A stretch of 64,000 nt of DNA from Mycobacterium shimoidei. GTDB lineage: Bacteria > Actinomycetota > Actinomycetes > Mycobacteriales > Mycobacteriaceae. The notes below the pieces were generated by a model. The model was not told the origin of the DNA and searched no databases. It saw only the letters and a list, made by a program, of their open reading frames with translations. Positions 8,185-16,759 of the stretch are shown piece by piece. Within the stretch, counting starts at the first letter, position 1; the number at the start of each line of letters is the position of its first letter. Position numbers and translations under genes: made by a program. The stretch lies in the NCBI GenBank assembly GCA_002101905.1, contig LQPU01000049.1:40042-104041 (forward strand). Reading direction: 5' to 3'.

Positions 8185-9294
8185 GTGGGCGTGCCAGCCG
8201 AACTACTCGACGGTCTCGAGGGCAGTGCACGCGCGGAGCGGGCGGAGCTGATCGAGTGGCTGCTCGAGCAGGGCGTCACCGCCGAGGAGATCCGCGACTC
8301 CCCGATTCCGGTGCTGCTGGCCTCCCGTCGCTTGATCGGTGATGACGGCACGTACGTTTCGACACGCCAAATCGCGCAACGCCACGGCGTGGACCTGGAG
8401 TTGCTGCAACGCGTGCAACGCGCCATCGGAGTGGCCCGGGTCGACGATCCGGACGCCGCTGTGCACATGCGCGCCGACGGCGAGGCCGCCGCACACGTGC
8501 AACGGTTTCTCGAAGTCGGCCTGAATCCTGACGACCTGGTGCAGGTGGTTCGCGTGCTGGCCGAAGGCCTTTCGAACGCCGCGGAGGTGATGCGCTACAG
8601 CGCGTTGGCGGTCATCCTTCGGCCCGGCGCGACCGAGCTGGAAATTGCGCAGCGCTCCCGGCAACTGGTCGCCCGGATCGCGCCACTGCTGGGTCCGTGG
8701 ATCGAAGACATGCTGTTGTTGCACCTGCGGCATCAGATGGAAACCGAAGCCGTCAACGCCTCCGAACGCGCGGCCGGCACCGCCCTTCCCGGGGCGCGGC
8801 AGGTCAGCGTCGCCTTCGCCGATCTCGTCGGGTTCACGCGGCTGGGTGAAGCGGTGCCGCCTGAGGAACTGGAGCAGCTCGCCAATCGGCTGGCGGAATT
8901 GGCCCGTGACGTGGCCGCGCCGCCGGTGCGATTCGTCAAGACAATCGGTGACGCGGTGATGTTCGTCTGTCCCGAGCCGGCGCCGTTGCTCGACGCGGTC
9001 CTCAAGCTCGTCGAGGTGACCGACACCGACAACGAGTTACTGCGGCTGCGGGCCGGTGTCGCGTCGGGGATGGCGGTGAGTCGGGCCGGCGACTGGTTCG
9101 GCAGCCCGGTCAATGTCGCGAGCCGGGTGACCGGGGTGGCCCGCCCCGGTGCGGTGCTGGCCGCCGAGTCGACCCGCGACGCACTCGGCGACGCGGCCGG
9201 TTTCAGCTGGTCGTTCGCCGGCGCACGCCACCTCAAGGGCATCAAGGGTGAACTGAAGCTTTTCCGTGCGCGGCGCGGCGAGACGTCGGGATAG
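8185..9294 (+). CDS. pH-sensing type class III adenylyl cyclase (Rv1264 orthologue)
   Basis: 369-residue soluble enzyme making cAMP from ATP. Residues 1-200 form the all-helical regulatory domain that in Mtb Rv1264 inhibits the enzyme at neutral pH and activates it at acid pH. Residues 205-360 are the cyclase homology domain. The expected catalytic residues are all present: metal-binding D213 and D256, adenine-selecting K252 and D303, and transition-state N310 and R314. These match Rv1264 positions with a constant offset of nine, because the N-terminus is shorter here; the C-terminal tail is also shorter. The GTG at 8185 is favoured by the -10 spacing; a GTG at 8191 is also in frame. A candidate mcr11 RNA and the abmR-position gene follow. 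Confidence 0.93.
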   Translation: MGVPAELLDGLEGSARAERAELIEWLLEQGVTAEEIRDSPIPVLLASRRLIGDDGTYVSTRQIAQRHGVDLELLQRVQRAIGVARVDDPDAAVHMRADGEAAAHVQRFLEVGLNPDDLVQVVRVLAEGLSNAAEVMRYSALAVILRPGATELEIAQRSRQLVARIAPLLGPWIEDMLLLHLRHQMETEAVNASERAAGTALPGARQVSVAFADLVGFTRLGEAVPPEELEQLANRLAELARDVAAPPVRFVKTIGDAVMFVCPEPAPLLDAVLKLVEVTDTDNELLRLRAGVASGMAVSRAGDWFGSPVNVASRVTGVARPGAVLAAESTRDALGDAAGFSWSFAGARHLKGIKGELKLFRARRGETSG

Positions 9295-9299
9295 CCGCA

Positions 9300-9408
9300 C
9301 GCAATAGGGCAGGCCCGGTGGACATGGGGGGCGTCTCACTCATCCTGCGCGGCCGGCTTCAACCCCTGATACCGGCACTTTGGAACGGTCACATCCGGGC
9401 CTGCTTCG
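9300..9408 (-). ncRNA. mcr11: Candidate small RNA in the mcr11 position
   Basis: In Mtb the small RNA Mcr11 is transcribed on the minus strand between Rv1264 and Rv1265 (abmR). Here the same gap has a good minus-strand promoter (9415-9443) that would start RNA near 9408. The predicted RNA begins a few bases before GCAGGCCCGG, and a perfect complement of that 10-mer lies about 90 nt further on (top-strand copies at 9309-9318 and 9395-9404). The RNA of roughly 105-110 nt would therefore be closed by a 10-bp GC-rich stem joining its two ends. The exact 3' end is not readable from sequence, and primary-sequence identity to Mtb Mcr11 was not checked. Confidence 0.6.
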
Positions 9409-9414
9409 CGGTCA

Positions 9415-9443
9415 AACTTACGCCTCAGAACGCGTCGTATCAA
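9415..9443 (-). promoter_or_regulatory. Minus-strand promoter of the candidate mcr11 RNA
   Basis: TTGATA (9438-9443, five of six matches to the -35 consensus), a 17-nt spacer and TAAGTT (9415-9420, TANNNT). There is no coding sequence on this strand for it to serve other than the proposed RNA. Confidence 0.6.
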
Positions 9444-9577
9444 TGGTTTTCACGGGTTCACGGGTTTTCACAATCCCACTGGATTTACTGCGCGCCGGGC
9501 GACGCGACCTCCGGGCGCCGCTGTTGCAACCCGGTTGTTCGCCGGCGGAGAACAGGGTTCCTATGTCCGCGTAATGG

Positions 9578-9596
9578 TGTAATCATGTAATCATGA
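9578..9596 (+). promoter_or_regulatory. Tandem repeat and inverted repeat over the abmR start codon (candidate operator)
   Basis: Two head-to-tail copies of TGTAATCA (9578-9585 and 9586-9593) run into the ATG. The same bases contain the dyad TCATG-TAAT-CATGA at 9583-9596, whose right arm includes the start codon. A protein bound here would block transcription or translation start, so autoregulation or cross-regulation with mcr11 is plausible. Confidence 0.45.
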
Positions 9597-10153
9597 AAGC
9601 ACATCATGGGCATGGACGACGTTACGGCCGTCCCGGCGGTTGGCAGCAAGCTGAGCAGCCGGACGCCAGCGACGCCGCCGAGTGGTTTGCCGGACGGTTG
9701 CCCGAAACATGGTTCGACGGCGATCCGACGGTCACCGTCGACCGTGAGGAAATCACGGTTGTCGGCAAGCTGCCCGAGACCTCTGACAAAGACGAGACGG
9801 AAGCCCACCTTTCGGGCCGGGTCTCACGGTTCCGCGAGGAGACGCGTGCCGAGCGCATGAACATCGCCGACGAGGCCCAGGCGCGCTACGGCCGCAAGGT
9901 GTCCTGGGGCGTGCAGGCCGGTGACCAACGAATCCTGTTCACCCACATCGCCGTACCGGTGATGACGCGACTGAAGCAACCGGAGCGTCAAGTACTCGAC
10001 ACCCTGGTCGACGCCGGCGTGGCCCGGTCTCGTTCGGACGCGCTGGCCTGGTCGGTCAAGCTGGTCGGCGAGCACACCCAAGAGTGGCTGGCGAAACTGC
10101 GGGACGCCATGTCGGCTGTCGACGATTTGCGCGCCCAGGGCCCCGAACTCTAG
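9593..10153 (+). CDS. abmR: Probable AbmR orthologue (Rv1265 position), ATP-responsive DNA-binding regulator of mcr11
   Basis: 186-residue protein with a Gly/His/Arg-rich N-terminus (HGHGRRYGRPGG), an acidic beta-rich middle (VTVDREEITVVGKLPE) and a basic helical C-terminal half including ARSRSDALAWSVKLVGEHTQ, which could form a ribbon-helix-helix or similar DNA-binding unit. The identification rests on position directly after the Rv1264-type cyclase and divergent from the mcr11 candidate. In Mtb Rv1265 (AbmR) binds ATP and DNA and activates mcr11. I could not align it to Rv1265, and it seems shorter. The start codon lies in a repeat-rich operator-like site with no obvious ribosome site. Confidence 0.6.
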   Translation: MKAHHGHGRRYGRPGGWQQAEQPDASDAAEWFAGRLPETWFDGDPTVTVDREEITVVGKLPETSDKDETEAHLSGRVSRFREETRAERMNIADEAQARYGRKVSWGVQAGDQRILFTHIAVPVMTRLKQPERQVLDTLVDAGVARSRSDALAWSVKLVGEHTQEWLAKLRDAMSAVDDLRAQGPEL

Positions 10154-11529
10154 CCCGACCCCAACGGCTTTCCACATCCCGGGCAGAAGCGGTCCGACGG
10201 GCGGTGGGTGGCACCGCACGACCGGCAGACATTGCCCGGCATACTGGCCGGGGCGGTGACGGTGTCGCCGCCACCGGACTGACCGGCACCCTGCCACGGC
10301 GGCGACGAAACAGTCTGCGCGCCAGAAGGACTCGCGGTGGTCGTCGGAGCCGCGGACGTCCCGTAGCTGGGAGCGCTGGCCGCGGCCTGCTGAGGCGGCG
10401 AGCCGGGCGTCCAGGCCTGTCCCGGGGTCTGTGCCGGGTAGGACGGCTGTTGCGGCATCTGATAACCCGGAGGCACTGGGCCTCCGGCTCCGGCGAGTTG
10501 CGGCTTACGGCGGCGTCCCAGCAGCAGTAACAGTGTGCCGAGTATCGCGGCCACCACCAACACGCCGACGCCACCGAGGACGTACAACAGCGTTTGCGAT
10601 TTGTCAGCCGGCGCGGCGGGTTTGACGAGCGGCACGTTGTGCGACGTCAAAAACGCTCGCAGATCCGGAGTGTTGGTGATGAAGTTGAAGCCGGCCTGGG
10701 TGGTCAGACCTCGACTGTTCACACCGACAACCTGACCGTCCTTGTTGACGGTCGGTCCGCCCGACATGCCCGGGGCCAGTTCGGTGCTGACTTCAATCTG
10801 GACCACGCCGGACGGCATTACCTGATTGCTGGAAATGGTTCCGGTTTTGAAGGAGCTGCGAGCGATCTGACTCTGATCGGCGATGTCCTGCAAGTCACCG
10901 GGGAAGCCGATCGAGGTCACCGATTCGCCCACCTTTGGCGCGTTCTCGGCGACAACCAAGCCCGGAGTCGGCTTACTCATATTCGGGACGTGCAACAACG
11001 CGATGTCGCCGGCTTCGGGCGCCTTGACGTCGACGACTTCGACCGTTATCGGGCTAGTGATGGTTGCGTCGTCGACGCCGTTCGGCTGGATGGCGCGCAC
11101 GCTGCGGTCGGGAGGCGATCCGCCGAGGTCGCCTTCCACCCGCCAGTTGGCGTACGCCTCGTCTTTGAAGGACGGGGCTTCCTGTTCGTGTAGGTAGCCG
11201 TCGAGGAGGACCAGCCGCCCCTGTCCGGGGTCCACGCAATGGCCGGCCGTGACGATATGTGCCTGCTCGCTGGCATACCAGCCGGTGCACGTCACCGAAT
11301 ACTTGAGTTTCTTTGTCCAGTAGCCCTCTCCGGCCGCATCGGCGCTGGGCGGGACGAGGATGGAGCCGGCCCACTGCGTCTGCAGAAAGACGATGGACTT
11401 CTCCAGGCTTCCCAGCCCGGCTTTGTTGTCGTCCGCGGTTGCCGCAGGGGCACCCGTCACCGCGCCGGCCGCCGCCAGGAAAGAGGCCGCGACCAAATGA
11501 GGAGCCTTTTTGATGAACGTAGCCTTCAT
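10150..11529 (-). CDS. Membrane-anchored trypsin-like serine protease with C-terminal zinc ribbon
   Basis: 459 residues. A signal peptide (about 1-32, ending APAATA) is followed by a trypsin-like domain with H97 in TAGHC, D175 in GDIALLHV and S256 in GMSGGP, so the triad is complete. One membrane segment lies at about 313-337, then an Arg-rich stop-transfer GRRRK, a Pro/Gln/Ser/Thr-rich linker, and a zinc ribbon with CxxC pairs at C435/C438 and C449/C452. The protease is predicted outside the membrane and the ribbon in the cytosol. The start is ATG with AAGGA six bases upstream. It converges on the abmR-position gene with overlapping stops and occupies the place of Mtb pknH-embR-lprA. Substrate unknown. 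Confidence 0.82.
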   Translation of the reverse strand: MKATFIKKAPHLVAASFLAAAGAVTGAPAATADDNKAGLGSLEKSIVFLQTQWAGSILVPPSADAAGEGYWTKKLKYSVTCTGWYASEQAHIVTAGHCVDPGQGRLVLLDGYLHEQEAPSFKDEAYANWRVEGDLGGSPPDRSVRAIQPNGVDDATITSPITVEVVDVKAPEAGDIALLHVPNMSKPTPGLVVAENAPKVGESVTSIGFPGDLQDIADQSQIARSSFKTGTISSNQVMPSGVVQIEVSTELAPGMSGGPTVNKDGQVVGVNSRGLTTQAGFNFITNTPDLRAFLTSHNVPLVKPAAPADKSQTLLYVLGGVGVLVVAAILGTLLLLLGRRRKPQLAGAGGPVPPGYQMPQQPSYPAQTPGQAWTPGSPPQQAAASAPSYGTSAAPTTTASPSGAQTVSSPPWQGAGQSGGGDTVTAPASMPGNVCRSCGATHRPSDRFCPGCGKPLGSG

Positions 11530-11804
11530 AGCGGTCCTTAGAGTCAGGGGTTGTTGAGGATTCCGGTCGACTCAACCGGAGGCATGGGCAAACGTCACCG
11601 ACCGGTGGTAAACAGCCGCGCTCACCGCTGCCCCATCCCGTCACCTCGCCGGTCGACGTAAAGGATGTGTTACCAACTGGCGTCTGTTCGCCGCTGGCAA
11701 ACATCCCGGACGACGGCAGTGTACGCATGTCGGATTGGTCTGCGGTGCAATTTCGCAAGAGACGGTCATGTTCTTTAAGCACCGCAGCAGCAGGCTCGCT
11801 AAGC
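11530..11804 (-). other. Intergenic region upstream of the protease gene
   Basis: 275 bp with no convincing gene on either strand. A short hairpin TCCGGT-7-ACCGGA lies at 11562-11580 in what would be the protease leader. A TACACT at 11718-11723 (minus strand) could be a -10, but no good -35 accompanies it and the leader would be near 190 nt. Confidence 0.3.
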
Positions 11805-13715
11805 CTAGGCGCTGGCCATCTTCCAGTAGGCACCCCGGCGCGCCATGAGCTCGGCGTGGTTGCCGTGCTCGACGATGCGGCCTGACTCCATCACCAAGAT
11901 GACGTCGGCATCGCGGATGGTCGAGAGGCGATGCGCGATAAGGAAACTCGTGCGACCTCGGCGCAGCTTGCGCATCGCATGCTGCACCAACAGCTCAGTG
12001 CGGGTGTCCACCGAACTGGTCGCCTCGTCGAGGATCAACAGCTGTGGACGGGCCAGGAATGCCCGGGCGATGGTGATCAGCTGCTTTTCTCCGGCGCTGA
12101 TATTGCCGCCGTCGTCGCTGACCCAGGTCTGATAACCGTTGGGCAGGGTGTGCACAAACCGGTCGACGTAGGCCGCTCGGGCCGCCTCGATGACTTCGTC
12201 CTCGGTGGCGTCCGGCCGGCCGTAGGCGATGTTTTCCGCGATGGTGCCGCCGAACAGCCAGGTGTCCTGCAGCACCATGCCGATTCGCGAACGCAGCGAA
12301 TGCCGGCTCACCGTGGTGATATCGACCCCGTCGATCAAGATGCGGCCGGAATCGACGTCGTAGAAGCGCATCAGCAGGTTCACCAGGGTGGTCTTGCCCG
12401 CGCCGGTCGGGCCGACGATCGCGACCGTGCTGCCGGGCTCGGCCACCAGCGACAGGTCTTCGATCACCGGTGTGCCCGGCCGGTAGGCGAAGCTGACGTG
12501 CTCGAATTCGACTCGCCCAGTGGCTTTTTGACCGTTCGGGGACGGCAGCGTCGCCGCACGGTCGGCCGGTTCTTCGGGTTCGTCGAGCAGTTCGAATACC
12601 CGCTCGGCGCTGGCCACCCCGGACTGCAGCGTGTTGTACATCGAAGCCACCTGCGTCAGCGGCCAGTTGAACTGGCGCACATATTGGATGAAAGCCTGGA
12701 TGCTTCCCACTGTGATCTGTCCGGTGGCCACCTGCAGGCCGCCGACTACCGCCACTGCGACGTAGCTCAGGTTGCCGATGAACGTCGTCGCCGGTGACAC
12801 CAGCCCGGAGAAGAACTGGGCACCGAAACTGGCCTCGTATACGTCATCGTTGAGCCGCGAAAAATCGTCTTCGGCGCGTGCTCGATGGCCGAACGTCTTG
12901 ACCAATGTGAAGCCGCTGTACGTCTCCTCGATGTGGGCATTGAGCCGCCCGGTACGGGCCCACTGGGCGATGAACAGCCGTTGCGAACGCCGGGTGATCG
13001 CGCGTGTGGCCAGCAATGACAGCGGCACTGTCACGAGTGCGAAGACGGTCAGTAGCGGCGAGATGGAAAGCATCATCACCAGCACGGTCGTCACCGTCAG
13101 AATCGCGGTCAACAGCTGGGTGATCGTCATCGCCAGCGACGTCTGCACATTGTCGATGTCGTTGGTGACCCGGCTGAGCACCTCGCCGCGTTGCCGTCCG
13201 TCGAAGTAGGCCAGCGGCAGCCGGTGCACCTTGTCCTCGACGTCGGAGCGCAGTCCCTGCAGGGTGCGCTGCACGGTCAGGTTGAGCAGCCGAGCCTGTG
13301 CCCAAATCATCACGGCAGCGACTAGATACAACATCAGCGCCAACGCCAGCGTCCGGGCGACCGCGGCGAAGTTCACCCCCTGGCCGGGAATCACGTTCAT
13401 CCCGGACAACAAGTCGGCGAAGGTGTTGTTGCCGCGTGCCCGGGCCGCCGCGACGGCCTCGTCCTTGGACAGTCCCGCCGGAAGCCCTCGACCGATCACA
13501 CCGTTGAACAGCAGATCGGTGGCATGCCCGAGGATACGCGGAACTACGACCCCGATCGCGGTGCCGCAGATCCCCAAAACGATCACCGCGGCGGCGAGTC
13601 CACGCTGCGGCGCCAAGCGCTTCACCAGCCGAAGCGCCGAACCGGTGAAGTCGCGCGAACGCTCCGTGGGAGTCTGGACCACGCCGCGCATCGGTCGGTC
13701 TATCGAGGCGGTCAA
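11805..13715 (-). CDS. ABC exporter half-transporter (Rv1272c type), fused membrane and ATPase domains
   Basis: 636 residues. Six predicted membrane helices in residues 1-320 are followed by a complete ATPase domain: Walker A GPTGAGKTT, Q-loop VLQDTWLF, signature NISAGEKQ, Walker B LLILDEATSS and switch His in IAHRLS. The signature is ISAGE rather than LSGGQ. The gene follows Rv1273c with TTGA overlap if the TTG start at 13715 is used, which gives a length close to Mtb. The next in-frame ATG is at 13691. With its partner it should form a heterodimeric exporter like MsbA or the Rv1272c/Rv1273c pair, linked in Mtb to lipid handling. The cargo is not shown by sequence. Confidence 0.88.
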   Translation of the reverse strand: MTASIDRPMRGVVQTPTERSRDFTGSALRLVKRLAPQRGLAAAVIVLGICGTAIGVVVPRILGHATDLLFNGVIGRGLPAGLSKDEAVAAARARGNNTFADLLSGMNVIPGQGVNFAAVARTLALALMLYLVAAVMIWAQARLLNLTVQRTLQGLRSDVEDKVHRLPLAYFDGRQRGEVLSRVTNDIDNVQTSLAMTITQLLTAILTVTTVLVMMLSISPLLTVFALVTVPLSLLATRAITRRSQRLFIAQWARTGRLNAHIEETYSGFTLVKTFGHRARAEDDFSRLNDDVYEASFGAQFFSGLVSPATTFIGNLSYVAVAVVGGLQVATGQITVGSIQAFIQYVRQFNWPLTQVASMYNTLQSGVASAERVFELLDEPEEPADRAATLPSPNGQKATGRVEFEHVSFAYRPGTPVIEDLSLVAEPGSTVAIVGPTGAGKTTLVNLLMRFYDVDSGRILIDGVDITTVSRHSLRSRIGMVLQDTWLFGGTIAENIAYGRPDATEDEVIEAARAAYVDRFVHTLPNGYQTWVSDDGGNISAGEKQLITIARAFLARPQLLILDEATSSVDTRTELLVQHAMRKLRRGRTSFLIAHRLSTIRDADVILVMESGRIVEHGNHAELMARRGAYWKMASA

Positions 13716-15457
13716 CGCCGGCCCCCCACTTCGGCGGTCATCGATTGCGATTCGGCCAGTTCGCGATAGCTGGGGCAATCGGCCAGCAGCGCTTGGTGGG
13801 TGCCCGCACCGACTACCCGTCCGTCATCGATCACGATCACCTGGTCGGCCTGGCTGACTGTCGAAATACGTTGTGCCACAACGATGACCGTCGCATCCGC
13901 AGCAGCCTCGCGCAGTGATGCCCGAACTTGGGCGTCGGTGTGCACGTCGAGTGCGGAGAACGCGTCGTCGAACAGATAGATCGGCGGCCGGCGGATCACC
14001 GCTCGCGCGATCGCCAGCCGCTGGCGTTGCCCGCCGGAGAAGTTGATGCCGCCCTGGGCGACTCGCATTCGAAGCCCGTCGTCGTGTGCCCGCACGAACT
14101 CCTCGGCGGACGCCACCCGCAGGGCTTCCCACATCTCTTCATCGGTTGCGTCCGCTTTGCCGTAGCGCAGGTTGTCCGCAACCGTTCCGGAGAACAGATA
14201 GCCCCGTTGCGGCACCAGCCCGATACGCGCCCACAACTTTTCGATGTCGTAGTCGCGCACGTCGACACCGTCGACGAGCACCGCACCGTCGGTGACGTCG
14301 TAGAGCCGGCAGATAAGCGAGATCAGCGTGGACTTCCCCGAACCGGTGCTGCCGACGATGGCCGTGGTGGTGCCGGGGTGAGCGGTCAGCGAGACATCCT
14401 GGAGCACAGGGCGGTCCGCTCCGGGGTAACAAAACGTCGCAGCGTCCAACTGCACGAGGCCCTGCATGGCGGCCGGGGGGCTCGACGGGTTCTGCGGGCT
14501 GCTGATCGCCGGACGGACCGACAACACGTCGCTGATCCGCTCGGCGCACACCGAGGCCCGCGGCCAGACCATGAACGTCATCGTCGCCATCAACACCGCC
14601 ATCAGGATCTGGGTGAAGTAAGCCAGGAACGCGATGAGCGAGCCGACCTGCATCTGTCCGGCGTCGATGCGCAGACCGCCGAACCAGATCAACGCGACGC
14701 TGGAGCAGTTGATGGTCAACGTGGTGACCGGGAACATCAGGGCCTGCCAGTTGCCGGCGGCCAAGGCGGTGTTCGACAGTGCGAGATTGGCCTCGCGGAA
14801 CCGTTGACGCTCGAAGGTTTCCCGCGCGAAAGCCCGGACCACCCGAACCCCGGACAGCTGCTCCCGCATGACCCGGTTGATGTTGTCGAGCAGCTTTTGC
14901 ATGCTCCGGAAGATCGGCAGCATGCGCGACACGATCCAGTAATTGGACCCGGCCAGCACCGGGACACTGACCAAAAGCAGCCATGACAGCCCGGCGTCTT
15001 GGTGGATGGCCATGAAGATGCCGCCGACGCACATGATCGGGGCGGTCACCAGCACCGTGCAGCCCATCTGCACCAGGAACTGGATCTGCCGGACGTCGTT
15101 GGTGGTGCGGGTCAGCAGTGACGGCGCCCCGAACCGGACGGTTTCGTGGTCGGAGAACGTGATGACGTGACGGAACATCGCCGAGCGCAGATCGCGCCCG
15201 AACCCCATCCCGACGCGCGACCCGAAGTAGACCGCGCCGACCGCGCACATCACCTGCAGCCCGGTGACGGCGAGCATCACCATGCCGAGCCGGACGATCG
15301 TCGCGGTGTCACCCTTGGTGACGCCGTCGTCGATGATGCTGGCGTTGACCGTCGGCAGGTAAAGCGAGGCCAGGGTGCTGATTAACTGCAGCGTCATCAC
15401 CGCCGCGACCAGCCATCGGTACGGCCGGGCGTACTGGCGCAGCAGTGCCAGAAGCAT
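13712..15457 (-). CDS. ABC exporter half-transporter (Rv1273c type)
   Basis: 581 residues, membrane domain followed by ATPase domain: Walker A GSTGSGKST, Q-loop LVPQRGYLF, signature INFSGGQRQR, and Walker B IYLFDDAFSALD, where Asp replaces the usual catalytic Glu. The switch position reads VAQRIST with Gln instead of His. Both changes suggest this half holds the degenerate ATP site of a heterodimer. The start ATG at 15457 gives the Mtb length; an upstream extension would run into the lprB promoter region. Translationally coupled to the downstream half-transporter. Confidence 0.88.
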   Translation of the reverse strand: MLLALLRQYARPYRWLVAAVMTLQLISTLASLYLPTVNASIIDDGVTKGDTATIVRLGMVMLAVTGLQVMCAVGAVYFGSRVGMGFGRDLRSAMFRHVITFSDHETVRFGAPSLLTRTTNDVRQIQFLVQMGCTVLVTAPIMCVGGIFMAIHQDAGLSWLLLVSVPVLAGSNYWIVSRMLPIFRSMQKLLDNINRVMREQLSGVRVVRAFARETFERQRFREANLALSNTALAAGNWQALMFPVTTLTINCSSVALIWFGGLRIDAGQMQVGSLIAFLAYFTQILMAVLMATMTFMVWPRASVCAERISDVLSVRPAISSPQNPSSPPAAMQGLVQLDAATFCYPGADRPVLQDVSLTAHPGTTTAIVGSTGSGKSTLISLICRLYDVTDGAVLVDGVDVRDYDIEKLWARIGLVPQRGYLFSGTVADNLRYGKADATDEEMWEALRVASAEEFVRAHDDGLRMRVAQGGINFSGGQRQRLAIARAVIRRPPIYLFDDAFSALDVHTDAQVRASLREAAADATVIVVAQRISTVSQADQVIVIDDGRVVGAGTHQALLADCPSYRELAESQSMTAEVGGRR

Positions 15458-15597
15458 CTGGTAACTGTTGCACACCCGACGGCCTCGAGTCGGGACGACG
15501 CGGTGGATTGGAAAGGCCTGGTCAGCGTGGTGCCTGGGTTGGCCACAGACGCTCCCGCTACAGTGCATGCTGTGACCAGCAAGAGGTGCGCGTAGCG

Positions 15598-16146
15598 GTG
15601 CGGCGCAAGGTGGGGGCGCTGGCCCTGGCGGCAGCGACCGTGATCCCGATGGCGGCCGCATGCTCTGATTCCGACTCCGACCAACCGCAGGAGACCCAGA
15701 CGTCGGCGCCGTCTGCCGCGGAGGGACATCACGGGCCGTTCTTCCCGCAATGCGGCGGCATCAGCGACGAGACGGTTGCCCAGCTGACCCAGATAAGCGG
15801 GCTGGTCAACACCGCGCAGAACTCGGTGGGGTGCCAGTGGCTGGCCGGCGGCGGCATCCTCGGCCCGCATTTCTCTTTCTCCTGGTATCGCGGCAGCCCG
15901 ATCGGTCGGGAGCGCAAGACCGAGGAGCTGTCGCGCTCCAGTGTCGAAGACATCAACATCAACGGCCATAGCGGTTTCATCGCCGTAGGTAATGAGCCGA
16001 CGTTGGGTGATTCCTTGTGCGAAGTAGGTATCCAGTTTCAGGACGACTTCATCGAATGGTCGGTCAGCTTCAACCAGAAGCCCTTCCCCGATCCGTGCAA
16101 TATAGCCAAAGAGCTGACACGGCAGTCGATTGCGAACTCGAAGTGA
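15598..16146 (+). CDS. lprB: Lipoprotein LprB
   Basis: 182-residue secreted lipoprotein, orthologue of Mtb Rv1274. A basic start (VRRKVGA) and hydrophobic core lead to the lipobox MAAAC, after which the mature Cys is lipidated. The mature domain carries the conserved HGPFFPQCGG and QWLAGGGILGPHFSFSWYRG segments. The GTG start is set by similarity to Mtb and has AAGAGG about 11 nt upstream. It is divergent from the ABC exporter genes and overlaps lprC by 4 nt (GTGA). Function unknown; it belongs to the DUF3558 mycobacterial lipoprotein group together with LprC. Confidence 0.88.
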   Translation: MRRKVGALALAAATVIPMAAACSDSDSDQPQETQTSAPSAAEGHHGPFFPQCGGISDETVAQLTQISGLVNTAQNSVGCQWLAGGGILGPHFSFSWYRGSPIGRERKTEELSRSSVEDININGHSGFIAVGNEPTLGDSLCEVGIQFQDDFIEWSVSFNQKPFPDPCNIAKELTRQSIANSK

Positions 16147-16700
16147 ACCGCTCAAAGCTGACCCGGCTTCTGGTTAGCCTCGCCGTGCCGCTGACGGTGT
16201 TGGCGGTGCTGACCGGCTGCACCAGATCGGTGGGCGGCACCGCGGTCAAGGCGGGTTCCGGGGACGTGCAGCGCAACAACAACTCCGAACAGCAGTACCC
16301 GAACCTGCTCAAGGAATGCGAAGTGCTGACCACCGACATCCTCGCCAAGACGGTCGGCGCCGACCCGTTGGACATCCAGAGCACCTTCGTCGGCGCGATA
16401 TGCCGGTGGCAGGCGGCCAACCCGGCTGGCCTGATCGACATCACCCGGTTCTGGTTCGAGCAGGGCAGTCTGGCCAACGAGCGCAAGGTCGCCGAGAACC
16501 TCAAGTATCAGATCGAGAACCGTTCCATCAATGGTGTGCAATCGATCGTGATGCGGACCAACGACCCCAACGGTTCCTGCGGTGTGGCCAGCGACGCCGC
16601 CGGGGTGGTCGGCTGGTGGGTCAACCCGCAGGCCCCCGGCATCGATGCGTGCGCGCAGGCGATCAAGCTCATGGAGCTGACGCTGTCGACGAACTCCTAG
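16143..16700 (+). CDS. lprC: Lipoprotein LprC
   Basis: 185-residue DUF3558-type lipoprotein, orthologue of Mtb Rv1275. The signal peptide ends in the lipobox LTGC. Mature segments include LLKECEVLTT, ICRWQAANPAGLIDITRFWF and the C-terminal APGIDACAQAIKLMELTL, typical of the family. The start GTG overlaps the lprB stop (GTGA), so the pair is translationally coupled. Located on the outer face of the cell membrane by prediction. Role unknown. Confidence 0.87.
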   Translation: MNRSKLTRLLVSLAVPLTVLAVLTGCTRSVGGTAVKAGSGDVQRNNNSEQQYPNLLKECEVLTTDILAKTVGADPLDIQSTFVGAICRWQAANPAGLIDITRFWFEQGSLANERKVAENLKYQIENRSINGVQSIVMRTNDPNGSCGVASDAAGVVGWWVNPQAPGIDACAQAIKLMELTLSTNS

Positions 16701-16722
16701 CGCTGCTAGCGCTGCTAGCGCG
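16698..16722. repeat. Short tandem repeat at the lprC stop codon
   Basis: CTAGCGCTG is repeated head to tail almost three times, starting within the lprC stop codon. Probably a replication-slippage product. No function inferred. Confidence 0.5.
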
Positions 16723-16759
16723 TCGAGATCGACGTCACCGCGAGAAAGTTCGAGAGCAC

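Noticed and set aside
9318..9590. 90-codon plus-strand frame between the cyclase and abmR-position genes
   Set aside because: No ribosome site or family features, and the same DNA carries the minus-strand promoter and RNA structure.
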